64,000 nucleotides of DNA from Micropruina glycogenica. GTDB lineage: Bacteria > Actinomycetota > Actinomycetes > Propionibacteriales > Propionibacteriaceae. A program made the translations under genes and the position numbers. Shown here piece by piece: positions 18,224-27,428 of this stretch. Numbering within the stretch: position 1 is the stretch's first letter; each line of letters starts with the position of its first letter. The notes under the pieces are model-generated. The model made no database searches and had not been told where the DNA came from. It worked only from the letters and a program-made list of their open reading frames with translations. Where the stretch lies: the NCBI RefSeq assembly GCF_039524395.1, contig NZ_BAAAGO010000001.1, one strand, 5' to 3'.

Positions 18224-19234
18224 CTACTCGGCCAGCCAGGCGTCCACCTCGGCCAGCCACGTGGCCTTGTCGCTCTCGGACGCCAAGCTTGCGCTGATGC
18301 TGCTGCGTGCCAGGTCGGCCAGTTCGTCGTCGCTGAACCCGAGTTCGTCACGCGCAAGTTGGTACTGGTCGGTCAGCCGCGACAGAAAGAGCAGCGGGTC
18401 GTCGGCCCCGAGGGCGACGGTGGCGCCGGCGTCCACGAGTTGGCGCAGCGGCACGTCCGATTGGTGCTGGTAGACGCCCAGGTGCACGTTCGAGGTGGGG
18501 CACAGTTCGAGGGCGACGCCGGCGGCCACGAGGTCGTCGAGCAGCCGGGGGTCTTCGGCGGCGCGCACGCCGTGGCCGAGCCGAGCCGGCTGCAGATGTT
18601 CGACCACCTGGCGAACGTGCCGCGGCCCGAGCAGTTCGCCGCCGTGCGGCACGCCCGGCAAACCGGCCTGGCGCGCGATGCGAAAGGCGGGCTCCCAGTC
18701 GGCAGTGGTGCCGCTGCGTTCGTTGTTGCTGAGGCCGAACGCGACCACCCCGTTCTCGCCCGTGTGCCGGGCCGCGAGTCGCGCGATGGTGCGGGCGTCC
18801 AGTGGGTGACGCACGCGGCTGGCGGCCACGATGATCGCCACCTGCACACCCGTTTCGGCGCTGGCCCGCGCGGCCTCGTCGAGAATGATCTCGATGGCGG
18901 GGGCGAGGCCTCCGACGAACGGGGCGTAGGTCGACGGGTCGACCTGCAGTTCGAGCCGGCGCGACCCCTCGGCGGCGTCGTCACGGGCGGCCTGCGCCAC
19001 GATGAACCGCATCGCGGCCTCGCTGGTCACCACGCTGCGGGCCATGTCGTAGAGTCGCTGGAACCGAAACCAGCCGCGCTCGTTGAACGGCACCAGCAGG
19101 CCGTTCTCGTCGATCAGAAAGTCGGGCAGCGGCTTGCCGGCCAGATCGGCCAGGTATTGCAGCGAAGCGATGCTCATCGAGCCGGTGAAGTGCAGGTGCA
19201 GGTGCGCCTTGGGCAACGACCTCAGCTCACGCAT
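18224..19234 (-). CDS. add: Adenosine deaminase
   Basis: Cytosolic deamination of adenosine or deoxyadenosine to inosine (EC 3.5.4.4), purine salvage. The 336 residues start MRELRSLPKAHLHLHFTGSM, with the first two zinc histidines in HLHLHFTGS. GLPGVPHGGELLG gives the third zinc His with the catalytic Glu, LGHGVRAAEDPRLL gives the substrate His, and LCPTSNVHLGVYQ plus TVALGADDPLLF give the final zinc Asp pair. All key residues are present, so it should be active, although nearby members of this family act on adenine or cytokinins. It ends in a cluster of dispersed palindromes. Confidence 0.9.
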   Translation of the reverse strand: MRELRSLPKAHLHLHFTGSMSIASLQYLADLAGKPLPDFLIDENGLLVPFNERGWFRFQRLYDMARSVVTSEAAMRFIVAQAARDDAAEGSRRLELQVDPSTYAPFVGGLAPAIEIILDEAARASAETGVQVAIIVAASRVRHPLDARTIARLAARHTGENGVVAFGLSNNERSGTTADWEPAFRIARQAGLPGVPHGGELLGPRHVRQVVEHLQPARLGHGVRAAEDPRLLDDLVAAGVALELCPTSNVHLGVYQHQSDVPLRQLVDAGATVALGADDPLLFLSRLTDQYQLARDELGFSDDELADLARSSISASLASESDKATWLAEVDAWLAE

Positions 19235-19247
19235 CGGTCGATCGTAG

Positions 19248-19577
19248 TCAGTCCTCGGACTTGCGCTGCACCGTGCCCGCCGCGCCGCCCTCGCGCACCC
19301 ACTCGACGACGAGCTCGTCGTGGGTGCCGAAGCGCACCAGGTGGCGCCCGACCACGTCTTCCATGAGTTCGAGGTGCTCGGGGTCGGCCTGCAGGGCGAG
19401 CAGCAGCGCGCCGTCGGCTGCGGCGAGGGTCAGGTCGGCGTTGGTGAACGTGATCGTGCCGTTGCCGGCCTCGTCGTCCCAGATGCCCTGGGCCTTGCGT
19501 GACATGTGTGACACGAGTTGCTTGGCGTAACGGCCGGGACGGTCGGTGGTCACGCTGGCGGTCGAGGCGGTGCTCAT
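19248..19577 (-). CDS. DUF2218-family protein from an internal start
   Basis: A 109-residue DUF2218 protein beginning ATG 19577 (MSTASTASVTTDRPGRYAKQ), with AGGAG six bases before it. DUF2218 proteins are small stand-alone cytosolic proteins of about 90-110 residues with a conserved KQLVSHMSRKA N-terminus and a glutamate/aspartate-rich middle (LLALQADPEHLELMEDVVGRHL), matching here end to end. The start and ribosome site argue that it is translated independently even though the upstream acyltransferase frame reads into it. Its role is unknown; relatives are often iron- or stress-associated, which the sequence here cannot confirm. Confidence 0.75.
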   Translation of the reverse strand: MSTASTASVTTDRPGRYAKQLVSHMSRKAQGIWDDEAGNGTITFTNADLTLAAADGALLLALQADPEHLELMEDVVGRHLVRFGTHDELVVEWVREGGAAGTVQRKSED

Positions 19578-20432
19578 CGGATCTCCTAATTTTGAAACAA
19601 AAGAGTATCGGTATTCGAGCCGGGCGATCAATCGGTCCATGCGCGCGTGAACCTCGGCGACCACGTCGGGCCCCGGCATGAACGGTTCGCCCACGAGCAC
19701 GGTTGTGTCGGTGTCGCGGTAGCGCCGCAGCAATACCTGAAGCGTCGCGGCGGCGTACTCGCGATCAGCTGTGGGGACGATACGTCGCACGAACGGGGCC
19801 GCCAGCGCCGTGGTCGAGAGCACTCCACCGACGGCCAGCGGCTGCACCCGTAACCCGGGCAGCCCGCGGCTGAGGGCCCGTACCGAGGGCGACCAGTCGG
19901 CCAGAGCGGTTCGCGCCGAGCGTATCGACGGGTCGGGCTCGATGGCGCCGGCCGGAAACGTGAGCAGCGCACCACCGGCAGCGAGGTGAGCCCGCGCGGC
20001 ATGAATCAGTGCGACGCGGTCGTGGTCGCCCACCAGGAGCAGCCGGTCGGCCAAGGCTGCAATAGCGCGCAGAAATGGCCGGTCGAGGGCCACGATCTTC
20101 AGGTCGGGCCGTGATTCGAGGGCCAGCATCAGCGCCATCGCGTCGGTGAGTCCCGGGTGATTGGCCACCGCCAGCAGAGGGCCGTCGGCCGGCACCCGCT
20201 CGCGGCCGACGGTGGTCAGGCTGCGGGTGAAGGTCTGCAGCGCCCAGCGAGCGCCGGCCGGCAGGCCGCCGGCGGCCACCAGGTCGTCCAGGTGCTGCAC
20301 CTGCCGGGCGAACCGCCGGGCCGGTGGCCACAGCAGGGCACCGGCGACCGGGTTGGCCGGCAGCCCGAACGCGCGGATCAGGTCGGCGCTGTTGGCTGCG
20401 GTGAGGGCGGCCAGGCGCTGCCTGCGACTCAT
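19248..20432 (-). CDS. Glycerolipid-type acyltransferase running in frame into DUF2218
   Basis: Residues 1-285 are a PlsC-like acyltransferase: LLAVANHPGLTDAMALMLAL contains the catalytic NHxxxxD-type motif (NHPGLTD), and LLTFPAGAIEPDPSIR is the usual second motif (FPAG). This part ends VRRIV...VLVGEPFMPGPDVVAEVHARMDR-like and would normally stop near 19578. Instead the frame passes without a stop through AT-rich sequence (EYRYSFVSKLGDP) into a complete DUF2218 protein that has its own ribosome-binding site. The gene is therefore either a genuine fusion or an acyltransferase whose stop codon was lost. Substrate unknown; acyl chains on glycerophosphate or related lipids are typical. Confidence 0.7.
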   Translation of the reverse strand: MSRRQRLAALTAANSADLIRAFGLPANPVAGALLWPPARRFARQVQHLDDLVAAGGLPAGARWALQTFTRSLTTVGRERVPADGPLLAVANHPGLTDAMALMLALESRPDLKIVALDRPFLRAIAALADRLLLVGDHDRVALIHAARAHLAAGGALLTFPAGAIEPDPSIRSARTALADWSPSVRALSRGLPGLRVQPLAVGGVLSTTALAAPFVRRIVPTADREYAAATLQVLLRRYRDTDTTVLVGEPFMPGPDVVAEVHARMDRLIARLEYRYSFVSKLGDPMSTASTASVTTDRPGRYAKQLVSHMSRKAQGIWDDEAGNGTITFTNADLTLAAADGALLLALQADPEHLELMEDVVGRHLVRFGTHDELVVEWVREGGAAGTVQRKSED

Positions 20433-20441
20433 CGCGCCAGC

Positions 20442-21509
20442 CTAGGGCGCCTCGTCCGCACGGCTCGCAACCACGTTGCTCACGGCTCCGGGCAGCAGCA
20501 TGCACGCCACGACGCCCGCGGCGCCGGCGAGCACGGCCGCCCAGCCCAGCGGCACCGTGGTGCGATCGAGCAGATAGCTCAGATAGGTGCTGATGCTGGC
20601 CAGCTGTATGCCGGCCGCCGCCCACCAGTAGCGGGCATCGATGAAGCCGGCCAGCACCAGTAACACCTCTGCGAGGTAGAAGTAGCGCTCGTGCATCTCG
20701 GGCAGCAGCAGGGGGATCAGCAGCGTCGACGTTGCCGCGAGCAACAGAATCTGCCGGCCGGTCAGCGGCGCGCCTCGGGCGATCAGCCAGACGCCGGAGC
20801 CGATCACCAGGCCCGCGGTGAGGGCCAGGCCGGCGTACTTCCACAGCACGGACGCGTCCGCGGCCAGCCAGGCGTACGGCGTCGGGGCGTTGTGGGTGAA
20901 GCTCTGGCCGTCGTTGAGGGTGAAACCCCCACCACCGCCGGGACGTCCGCCGCCACCGCCGCCGGGGGGACGTGCACCGCCCACCGTGCCGCCGACGCCC
21001 GACGAATCGGTGATCTGCAGCGGGTAGACCATCAGTTGGCTGGCCAGGCTGCGTCCCGCGATCAGGGCGGGCATCAGTGAGGCGAAGAAGGTGGCGGGGG
21101 CGGCGAGCAGCGACCACCACCGGTGCCGGTTGACGATCACCACCGCGATCAGTAGCGGCAGCAGAAAGATCGCCTGCAACTTGAACCCGAAGGCCAGCCC
21201 GAACCAGGCGGACGCCGCCAGTGCCCTGCGGTCGATCAGCGCCAGCACGGCAGCCAGGCAGCACGCGGCGTACAGCGAATCGCACTGCCCCCAGACACCG
21301 CTGTTCATCACCACGGCGGGCAGCAGAAACACCTCGCCGAATGCGGCCACGGGCGTCCTGAACGACTGCGGACGGAGCCGCGCCACGATGGCCGCACCCA
21401 CCCCGGCGAGCGCCAGGTCGCCAAGGATCGAGATCGCCTTCACCGCCACGATCGGCTGAATCGGCAGGTAGCTCGCCAGCGCGAGGATCACCAGGTATGG
21501 CGGGAGCCT
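20442..21509 (-). pseudogene. 5'-truncated Gpi18-like mannosyltransferase (GT-C membrane enzyme)
   Basis: Homology starts abruptly at PPYLVILALASYLPIQPIVA, which is an internal segment in this family; the first transmembrane helices and the catalytic acidic loop that should precede it are missing. The rest has eight or so hydrophobic helices, GVWGQCDSLYAACCLAAVLA (typical GQxDS motif), FKLQAIFLLPLL and the C-terminal PEMHERYFYLAEVLL motif. A glycine/proline low-complexity loop sits between two helices. The open frame extends upstream to 21737, but those 75 residues are polar, repeat-like and overlap the LacI promoter region, so I read the gene as truncated. A shorter active form cannot be excluded. 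Confidence 0.65.
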
Positions 21510-21778
21510 GGCGGACGGCTCTGGGCGACTCGCGGCTTGCGAGCCGGACGAGCTGCCTTGGCGGTTGCTGTCGTAGTCACCACACGTCCCTTCGTTGGGA
21601 ATGAGGCCGCCCTTGTGACGACCTTCGGTTGCAACTGGCCGAGACGCTACACGAGTAGACTCATCGGCGCAAGACATTGATGAAAACTCGCTACTGAGGC
21701 AGAAAACTGGTCGCTCGGTGGCGCAATCGATATGCAATAGGTGTAGATTCCTGATTCGACCGTCGACGAGGAGGTGTG

Positions 21779-22879
21779 ATGAGGCAAACCGGAGCGCAGG
21801 CCGTCCGCTCGGCTCAGGGGCCCAACCGCGCCGTCACGCGCGCCGACGTCGCCCGGCTGGCCGGCGTGAGTTCGGCGGTGGTCAGCTACGTGGTCAACGA
21901 CGGCCCGCGCCCGGTCGCCGCCGCGACCGCCGACCGCGTCCGCGAGGCGATGGAGCTGCTCGGCTACCGCCCCAACGCGAGCGCCCGGGCGTTGCGCACC
22001 GGCACCACCGAAACGGTCGGCCTGGTGCTGGGCGACAGTCGCAATCCGTTCTTCACCGAGTACACCTTCGAGCTGGTCAAGGCGGCCGCCGGGCGCGGCA
22101 AGCAGTTGCTGATCGGCGACGCGCAGCACGGCCGGTTCGATGAGGCCGACATCGTCGACACCCTGATCGCCCGCCAGGTCGACGGCGTGCTGCTGGCCAC
22201 GTCGCGAAGCCATTCCGACGTGCGCATCGCCGCCCGCACCGGCGACGTGCCCACGGTCATGGTCAACTACCCGGCGCCCTTGGTGGGCCGCCGCACGGTG
22301 GGTTCGGGGGCCAGAACCGGAGCCCGTGACGCAGTGGCCCACCTGATCGGGCACGGCCGGCGCCGCGTCGCACTGGTGATGGGCACCGAAGGCTTCGGCG
22401 ACCCCGACCCACGCGAGAGCGGCTGGCTGGGCGCGCACCTCGAGGCCGACCTGTCGCCGGGCCCGGTGGTGCGGGTGCCGTTCACCCGGGCCGGCGGCTA
22501 CGCCGCCACGGTGCGGCTGCTCGATAGCGTGCCTGAGGTGGACGCCATCTTCGCCAGCAACGACCTGCAGGCCATCGGTGTACTGCGGGCGCTGCACGAG
22601 CGGGGCCGCGCCATACCCGACGACATCTCGGTCGCGTCGTTCGACGGCACGGTCGAGTCGGCGTTCTCGTGGCCGCCGCTCACCGTGGCCCGGCAAAACC
22701 TGCCGGCGATGGCCGCGGCCTGTTTCGACCTGCTGGCGGCCGACGACGTGCCCCGCGCCGGCCGGCACGTCGAGATACCCACCGACCTGATTCGCCGCAT
22801 GAGCTGCGGCTGCCCGACCCCACCTGAGTTCGACCTTCGAGAAGAGAGTGACGCATGCCCCACGCCGTCGATTCAATGA
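21779..22879 (+). CDS. LacI-family regulator of the alpha-galactosidase gene
   Basis: A 366-residue repressor with AGGAGG before ATG 21779. The N-terminal helix-turn-helix reads TRADVARLAGVSSAVVSYVV, with the hinge GYRPNASARALRTG; the periplasmic-binding-like sensor domain follows (GLVLGDSRNPFFTEYTFELV, DAIFASNDLQAIGVLRAL, DDISVASFDGTVESAF) and a C-terminal Cys-rich CGC motif. Its last 25 bases overlap the alpha-galactosidase start, so the two are translationally coupled and the regulator is most likely autoregulated with its target. Its HTH is almost identical to that of the LacI at 25281-26300, so the two may share operator sequence. Confidence 0.92.
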   Translation: MRQTGAQAVRSAQGPNRAVTRADVARLAGVSSAVVSYVVNDGPRPVAAATADRVREAMELLGYRPNASARALRTGTTETVGLVLGDSRNPFFTEYTFELVKAAAGRGKQLLIGDAQHGRFDEADIVDTLIARQVDGVLLATSRSHSDVRIAARTGDVPTVMVNYPAPLVGRRTVGSGARTGARDAVAHLIGHGRRRVALVMGTEGFGDPDPRESGWLGAHLEADLSPGPVVRVPFTRAGGYAATVRLLDSVPEVDAIFASNDLQAIGVLRALHERGRAIPDDISVASFDGTVESAFSWPPLTVARQNLPAMAAACFDLLAADDVPRAGRHVEIPTDLIRRMSCGCPTPPEFDLREESDACPTPSIQ

Positions 22880-25101
22880 TCCTGCTGCGCGCCGGGGGAG
22901 TGGCGCTGCTACTCGACTGCACCGCCGACCAACTGCCCGCCGTGGTGCATTGGGGTGCCGACCTGGGTGAGTTGAGCGCGTCCGACGCCGCCACGATGAT
23001 CGCCGCGGGGGTACACCCGATCGTGCCCAACATCGTCGATGAGCCGGTGCGGGTCGCCATGCTGCCCGAGCACCGCACGGGCTGGGTGGGTCGTCCGGGC
23101 CTCAGCGGGTCACGCGGCGGCCGCGACTGGTCGCCCCGGTTCACAGGCGCGGAGGTGTTCGTGGACGGTGACGCGGTCACCGAAGCGGGGTTGACGTCGT
23201 TGGGCGCCGGAGTGGTCGTGTGGCAGGGTGCCGACGCGGTGGCCGGGCTGGGGCTCACACTCACCGTCGAGCTGACCCCCGACGGGCTGGTGCGCACCCG
23301 CGCGAGGCTGGTCAACGACGGCTCGGACGACTACCAGTTGGGTGATCTGGTGATGGCACTGCCGGTGCCGCCGGTGGCCCGCGAGCTGTTCGACTTCGGC
23401 GGCCGCTGGGGCCGCGAGCGCAGCCCTCAACGAGGGCCGTTCACCGTGGGCGTGCACCTGCGTGAGGGCCGCAAGGGCCGCACCGGGCCCGACGCCGCCA
23501 CCGTGCTGCACGCCGGTGTGCCCGGCTTCGACTTCGGCAGCGGCGAGCTGTGGGGGGTGCACACCGGCTGGAGCGGCAACCACACCCACTACGCCGAACG
23601 TCTCTCGACCGGCGAGCAGGTGCTGGGTGGGGGCGAGTTGCTGCTGCCCGGCGAGGTGGCCCTCGCCCCTGGTGCGAGCTACGAGTCGCCCTGGCTGTAC
23701 GGCTCGTACGGCAACGGGTTGGACGAGGTCGCCCGCCGGTTCCACCGCTACCTGCGAGCCCGTCCGCAGCACCCGGCCACCGATCGTCCGGTCACCATCA
23801 ACGTGTGGGAGGCGGTGTACTTCGACCACACCCTCGAGCCGTTGCTCGAGCTTGCCGAGAAGGCGGCCGCGGTGGGCGTCGAGCGCTACGTGCTCGACGA
23901 CGGCTGGTTCGGCGCCCGGCGCAACGACAAGGCGGGGCTCGGCGATTGGACGGTCTCGGCGGACATGTGGCCCCACGGCCTGCACCCGCTGGTGAACCGG
24001 GTGCGCGAGCTCGGCATGCAGTTCGGCTTGTGGTTCGAGCCCGAGATGATCAACCTCGACTCAGACGTGGCCCGAGCCCACCCCGAGTGGATCATGAGCA
24101 CCGGCGACCGGTTGCCGGTGCCGTCGCGCACCCAGCAGGTGATCAACCTGGGCATTGCCGAGTGTTACGCCTACATTCGCGACGCCATGTCGGCGCTGAT
24201 CGCCGAGTACGGCATCGACTACATCAAGTGGGACCACAACCGCGACCTGATCGACGCGGGCACGCAGCCGTCCGGCCGGCCGGGGGTGCACGCCCAAACC
24301 CTGGCCACCTACCGGTTGATGGACGATCTCAAGGCTGCGCACCCGGGCCTCGAGATCGAGTCGTGTTCGTCGGGCGGCTCGCGCGTCGACCTGGGCATTC
24401 TCGAGCGCACCGACCGGGTGTGGGTCTCAGACTGCATCGACCCGCACGACCGTCAGCAGATGATGCGCTGGACCCAGCAGTTGCTGCCGCCGGAGCTGCT
24501 GGGCTCGCACATCGCCTCGGGCATCTCGCACACCACCGGACGCAGCCACGAGCTCAACTTTCGGGCCGCGACGGCCATCTTCGGCCACCTGGGCATCGAG
24601 TGGGACATTCGTCGGGCGAGTGAGGCCGACATGGCTGAGTTGGCCGAGTGGGTGGCGTTCTACAAGGCCAATCGGTCGTTGCTGCTGGCCGGCGACCTGT
24701 ACCGGGTGGACTTTCCCGACGCCTCGCTCAACGCCTTCGGCGTGGTGGCCCCCGACAAGTCGCGGGCGCTGTACTCGTTCGCGTCTGTCGACCGTTCAGG
24801 GGTGGCGCTGCTCGGACGGCTGCGGCTGCCGGGTCTGGATGCTTCCCGGCGCTACCGGGTCGCCCCGGTGCTGGTCGGACGGGCTCCGTCGGGGCTTCGT
24901 CCGCCGGCGTGGTGGGGCGTCGAGCGCGACTGGTCGAACGAGCTGGAAGATCTGACGGCGCACAAGCCGCCGCGGTTCGTGCCCAGCCGACCCGACCTCG
25001 GGGTGGTGCTGCCCGGCTCGGCACTGGCGAGCAACGGGTTGACCGACGCCCCCGTCGATCCCGACCACGTGATTCTCTACGAGGTCACCGCCGTCGACTG
25101 A
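22855..25101 (+). CDS. Alpha-galactosidase, GH36
   Basis: Hydrolyses terminal alpha-1,6-galactose from melibiose, raffinose-type oligosaccharides or galactomannan (EC 3.2.1.22). The 748 residues have the GH36 three-domain layout: N-terminal beta-supersandwich to about 320, TIM barrel (YVLDDGWFGARRNDKAGLGD, FGLWFEPEMINLDSD), and C-terminal sheet. IDYIKWDHNRDLID places the nucleophile at D460, and ERTDRVWVSDCIDPHDRQQM places the acid/base at D526. SCSSGGSRVDLG is also diagnostic. No signal peptide, so it acts on imported sugar. Start ATG 22855 lies inside the end of the LacI gene with an AGAGAG-like site upstream. A dispersed-palindrome cluster follows. Confidence 0.95.
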   Translation: MPHAVDSMILLRAGGVALLLDCTADQLPAVVHWGADLGELSASDAATMIAAGVHPIVPNIVDEPVRVAMLPEHRTGWVGRPGLSGSRGGRDWSPRFTGAEVFVDGDAVTEAGLTSLGAGVVVWQGADAVAGLGLTLTVELTPDGLVRTRARLVNDGSDDYQLGDLVMALPVPPVARELFDFGGRWGRERSPQRGPFTVGVHLREGRKGRTGPDAATVLHAGVPGFDFGSGELWGVHTGWSGNHTHYAERLSTGEQVLGGGELLLPGEVALAPGASYESPWLYGSYGNGLDEVARRFHRYLRARPQHPATDRPVTINVWEAVYFDHTLEPLLELAEKAAAVGVERYVLDDGWFGARRNDKAGLGDWTVSADMWPHGLHPLVNRVRELGMQFGLWFEPEMINLDSDVARAHPEWIMSTGDRLPVPSRTQQVINLGIAECYAYIRDAMSALIAEYGIDYIKWDHNRDLIDAGTQPSGRPGVHAQTLATYRLMDDLKAAHPGLEIESCSSGGSRVDLGILERTDRVWVSDCIDPHDRQQMMRWTQQLLPPELLGSHIASGISHTTGRSHELNFRAATAIFGHLGIEWDIRRASEADMAELAEWVAFYKANRSLLLAGDLYRVDFPDASLNAFGVVAPDKSRALYSFASVDRSGVALLGRLRLPGLDASRRYRVAPVLVGRAPSGLRPPAWWGVERDWSNELEDLTAHKPPRFVPSRPDLGVVLPGSALASNGLTDAPVDPDHVILYEVTAVD

Positions 25102-25111
25102 CGGCAGAACG

Positions 25112-25275
25112 TCATCCCGGCGGACGCCGGGATCTCCCAACTCGACCACGACGGGTCTCGACGAGCTCGACCAGCGGACGCCGGAGGCCACCCGTTCTGT
25201 GTCCGGGTTGCGTGTGGAGATCTCGGGGCAAGCCCGCTGTCAGCTTGCGTGATCCCGGCGGACGCCGGGATCTCA
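25112..25275. repeat. Dispersed palindromes between GH36 and second LacI
   Basis: Two copies of the CGGCGGACGCCG palindrome, at about 25113-25136 and 25253-25275, and a GGTCTCGACGAGCTCGACC copy at about 25162-25183, in the gap between convergent genes. No coding potential seen. Confidence 0.8.
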
Positions 25276-25280
25276 CAGCG

Positions 25281-26300
25281 TCACTCGGTGCCGACCCGGC
25301 ACCCGCAGGACTCGCGCACGATCAGCTCCGTGGGGTAGATGCGCTTGTCGATGGTGCCGCCGTCCAACTGGTCGACGGCGTCCGACGACATCTGCTGAAA
25401 CGGCACGCCAACGGTGGTGAGCGGCGGCACCGTGAACTCGCCGACGAGGGCGCCGTCGAAGCCGACGATCGCGATGTCGTCGGGCACCCGTCGGCCCAAG
25501 GCGTGCAGGCCCGCGATCAGTCCGGCCGCCTGTTGGTCGCTCGCCGCGAACACGGCGGTGGCTTCGGGAAACCTCTCCACCAGAGGCAGCGCGGCATCTC
25601 TGCCGCCGGCGGTGGTCCACGACGTCTGCACCCGGCAGTCGGGCACCAGGCCCAGCAGCAGCAGCGCGTCGTGCCAGCCGCGCTCGCGCACGTCCATCGG
25701 CTCGCCGCCGGTCAGCAGCGCGATGCGTCGGTGGCCGTGCACCTCGGCCAGGTGCCGCACCGCCTGCTGCGCGCCACCGTAGAAGTCGGGCGAGAGGCTG
25801 GGCACGGCGTCCATGGGCTGGTCGAGGCTGAGCTTGACCAGCGGCACGGTCAGCCGTCCGGTGCGCACCAGCAGGTCGGGCGGCAGCGGAGTGGCGGTGA
25901 TGATGCCGTCCACCTGATGCCCGGCCAGCGATTCGACGAGGTCTGGCAGTTGGTCGGGTTGGGCCTGGCCGAGCACGAGCCGCAGACCGCGCTTGGCCGC
26001 CGACTTCTCGACCGCCTTGGCCAGGGTGGCGAAGTACTGGTTCTCGACGTCGGGCACGATCAGCCCGATCAGGTCGGACTTACCGGTGATCAGTGAACGG
26101 GCGGCGGTGTTGGGTCGGTAGCCGAGCTTGTCGATGGCGTCGAGCACGCGTGCCCTGGTGGCGGCGGCGACCGGGCGGGGCCCGTCGTTGACCACGTAGC
26201 TGACCACCGCGCTGCTCACTCCGGCCAGGCGCGCCACGTCGTCACGTGTCGCATCTCGCCCGACTCCGGCCGTTCGTCGCACCACGGGCACGCCCCTCAC
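25281..26300 (-). CDS. LacI-family transcriptional regulator
   Basis: A 339-residue repressor: HTH at residues 18-45 (TRDDVARLAGVSSAVVSYVV), hinge RPNTAARSLITG, sensor domain with GLIVPDVENQYFATLAKAV, AVFAASDQQAAGLIAGL and DDIAIVGFDGALVGEF. The C-terminus ends ESCGCRV, as in the paralogue at 21779. The recognition helix matches the paralogue exactly, but the sensor domains differ, so it probably responds to a different sugar. Its target is not obvious in the window; the GH16 gene, whose promoter has a LacI operator, is one candidate. Confidence 0.9.
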   Translation of the reverse strand: MRGVPVVRRTAGVGRDATRDDVARLAGVSSAVVSYVVNDGPRPVAAATRARVLDAIDKLGYRPNTAARSLITGKSDLIGLIVPDVENQYFATLAKAVEKSAAKRGLRLVLGQAQPDQLPDLVESLAGHQVDGIITATPLPPDLLVRTGRLTVPLVKLSLDQPMDAVPSLSPDFYGGAQQAVRHLAEVHGHRRIALLTGGEPMDVRERGWHDALLLLGLVPDCRVQTSWTTAGGRDAALPLVERFPEATAVFAASDQQAAGLIAGLHALGRRVPDDIAIVGFDGALVGEFTVPPLTTVGVPFQQMSSDAVDQLDGGTIDKRIYPTELIVRESCGCRVGTE

Positions 26301-26332
26301 TCACTGCTAAGGCGGCATCCTACTGGTCGACG

Positions 26333-27313
26333 TCACTGCCTTCCGCGGCGGAATCGGCGCTTGAGCTTTAGGTCGGCGGGCAGCGGCGGGGCGGCCAGTC
26401 GCTGGGTGGGGCCGCGGTAGCCGGCAACCCTGCCGAAGCGGTCGTCGGGTGCGTCGTTCCACTCCTGCCGCATGCGCACGATGTCTTCGTGGCTACGGCC
26501 GATGAAGTTCCACCACATCACAATGCCCTCATCGAACGGTTCACCACCCAGCAGCATCAGCCGGGCGGGCGCGTCGGTGGGGTTGGTGAGCCGCAGGTGG
26601 CCGAGCCCTGCGTCACGGACGCCCAGCACGCTGCGGTCGAGCCGCACGTCGTCGAAGTCGACCACGCCGGTATCGACCAGCACGCCGTGCTCGTGGCCCG
26701 CGTCCACCTCGACCTCCCACGTGACGCCCGGATCGATCACCACTTCGGCACCCAGCAACGGGGTCTGGGTGTGCACCGGCGATGCGGCGCCGGCCAGGGT
26801 GCCCGTGAGCACCTTGACCCGCACGCCGTCGGCGTCGACCGGCTCGGGCACATGGTGCTGAAACTCGCGAATCAGGTCGCGGTCGGCCTCGGGCAGCGCC
26901 ACCCACAGTTGCACGCCGTGCAGCAGGTCGCGCTCAGGCGTCGACACCTCCGAGTGCGCGATGCCGTAGCCGGACGTCATCAGGTTGAGCTCGCCGGGCC
27001 GCACCATGGCGTGCACGCCGCCCGAGTCGCGGTGCTCGATCTCGCCCTCGAAGAGCCAACTCACGGTCTGCAGCCCGGTGTGCGGGTGCGGTGGAACGTC
27101 CATGCACACGCCGTGCTCCGGGCCGTAATGGTCGGCGAAGCACCAGGCTCCGACGAACGAACGGCGTAGTGAGGGCAGGGTGCGGCGCACCTTGAGCGCG
27201 TCATCGGGGCCGAGCTGCACGTTCTTCGGTTCGATGCGCTGAATCTCGTGCGGGTCATGGCCGACGTCGGTGGGGCACTCGTGCACCTCGGCCCGGGTTT
27301 CGGTGTTACTCAT
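26333..27313 (-). CDS. Pirin-family bicupin protein
   Basis: A 326-residue cytosolic protein. The first cupin has PPHPHTGLQTVSWLFEGEIE and MTSGYGIAHSEVS, which supply the three histidines and glutamate of the pirin iron site; HGVQLWVALPEADR follows. The second half is a degenerate cupin (ARLMLLGGEPFDEGIVMWWN). Known members have quercetin 2,3-dioxygenase activity or modulate partners; function here is not set by context. It is upstream of, and in the same direction as, the second LacI gene, with a 32-base gap. Confidence 0.88.
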   Translation of the reverse strand: MSNTETRAEVHECPTDVGHDPHEIQRIEPKNVQLGPDDALKVRRTLPSLRRSFVGAWCFADHYGPEHGVCMDVPPHPHTGLQTVSWLFEGEIEHRDSGGVHAMVRPGELNLMTSGYGIAHSEVSTPERDLLHGVQLWVALPEADRDLIREFQHHVPEPVDADGVRVKVLTGTLAGAASPVHTQTPLLGAEVVIDPGVTWEVEVDAGHEHGVLVDTGVVDFDDVRLDRSVLGVRDAGLGHLRLTNPTDAPARLMLLGGEPFDEGIVMWWNFIGRSHEDIVRMRQEWNDAPDDRFGRVAGYRGPTQRLAAPPLPADLKLKRRFRRGRQ

Positions 27314-27428
27314 GCACCGCCTCCGTCCATCGCGCCGGTCGCTGGTCGAGACGCTTGTCGAGACCCAGTCTGCACCGAGGTGGTTGATCGGGGGCTGTCC
27401 GAGGTGAAGTTGTCAGAGCCTGAGCACT

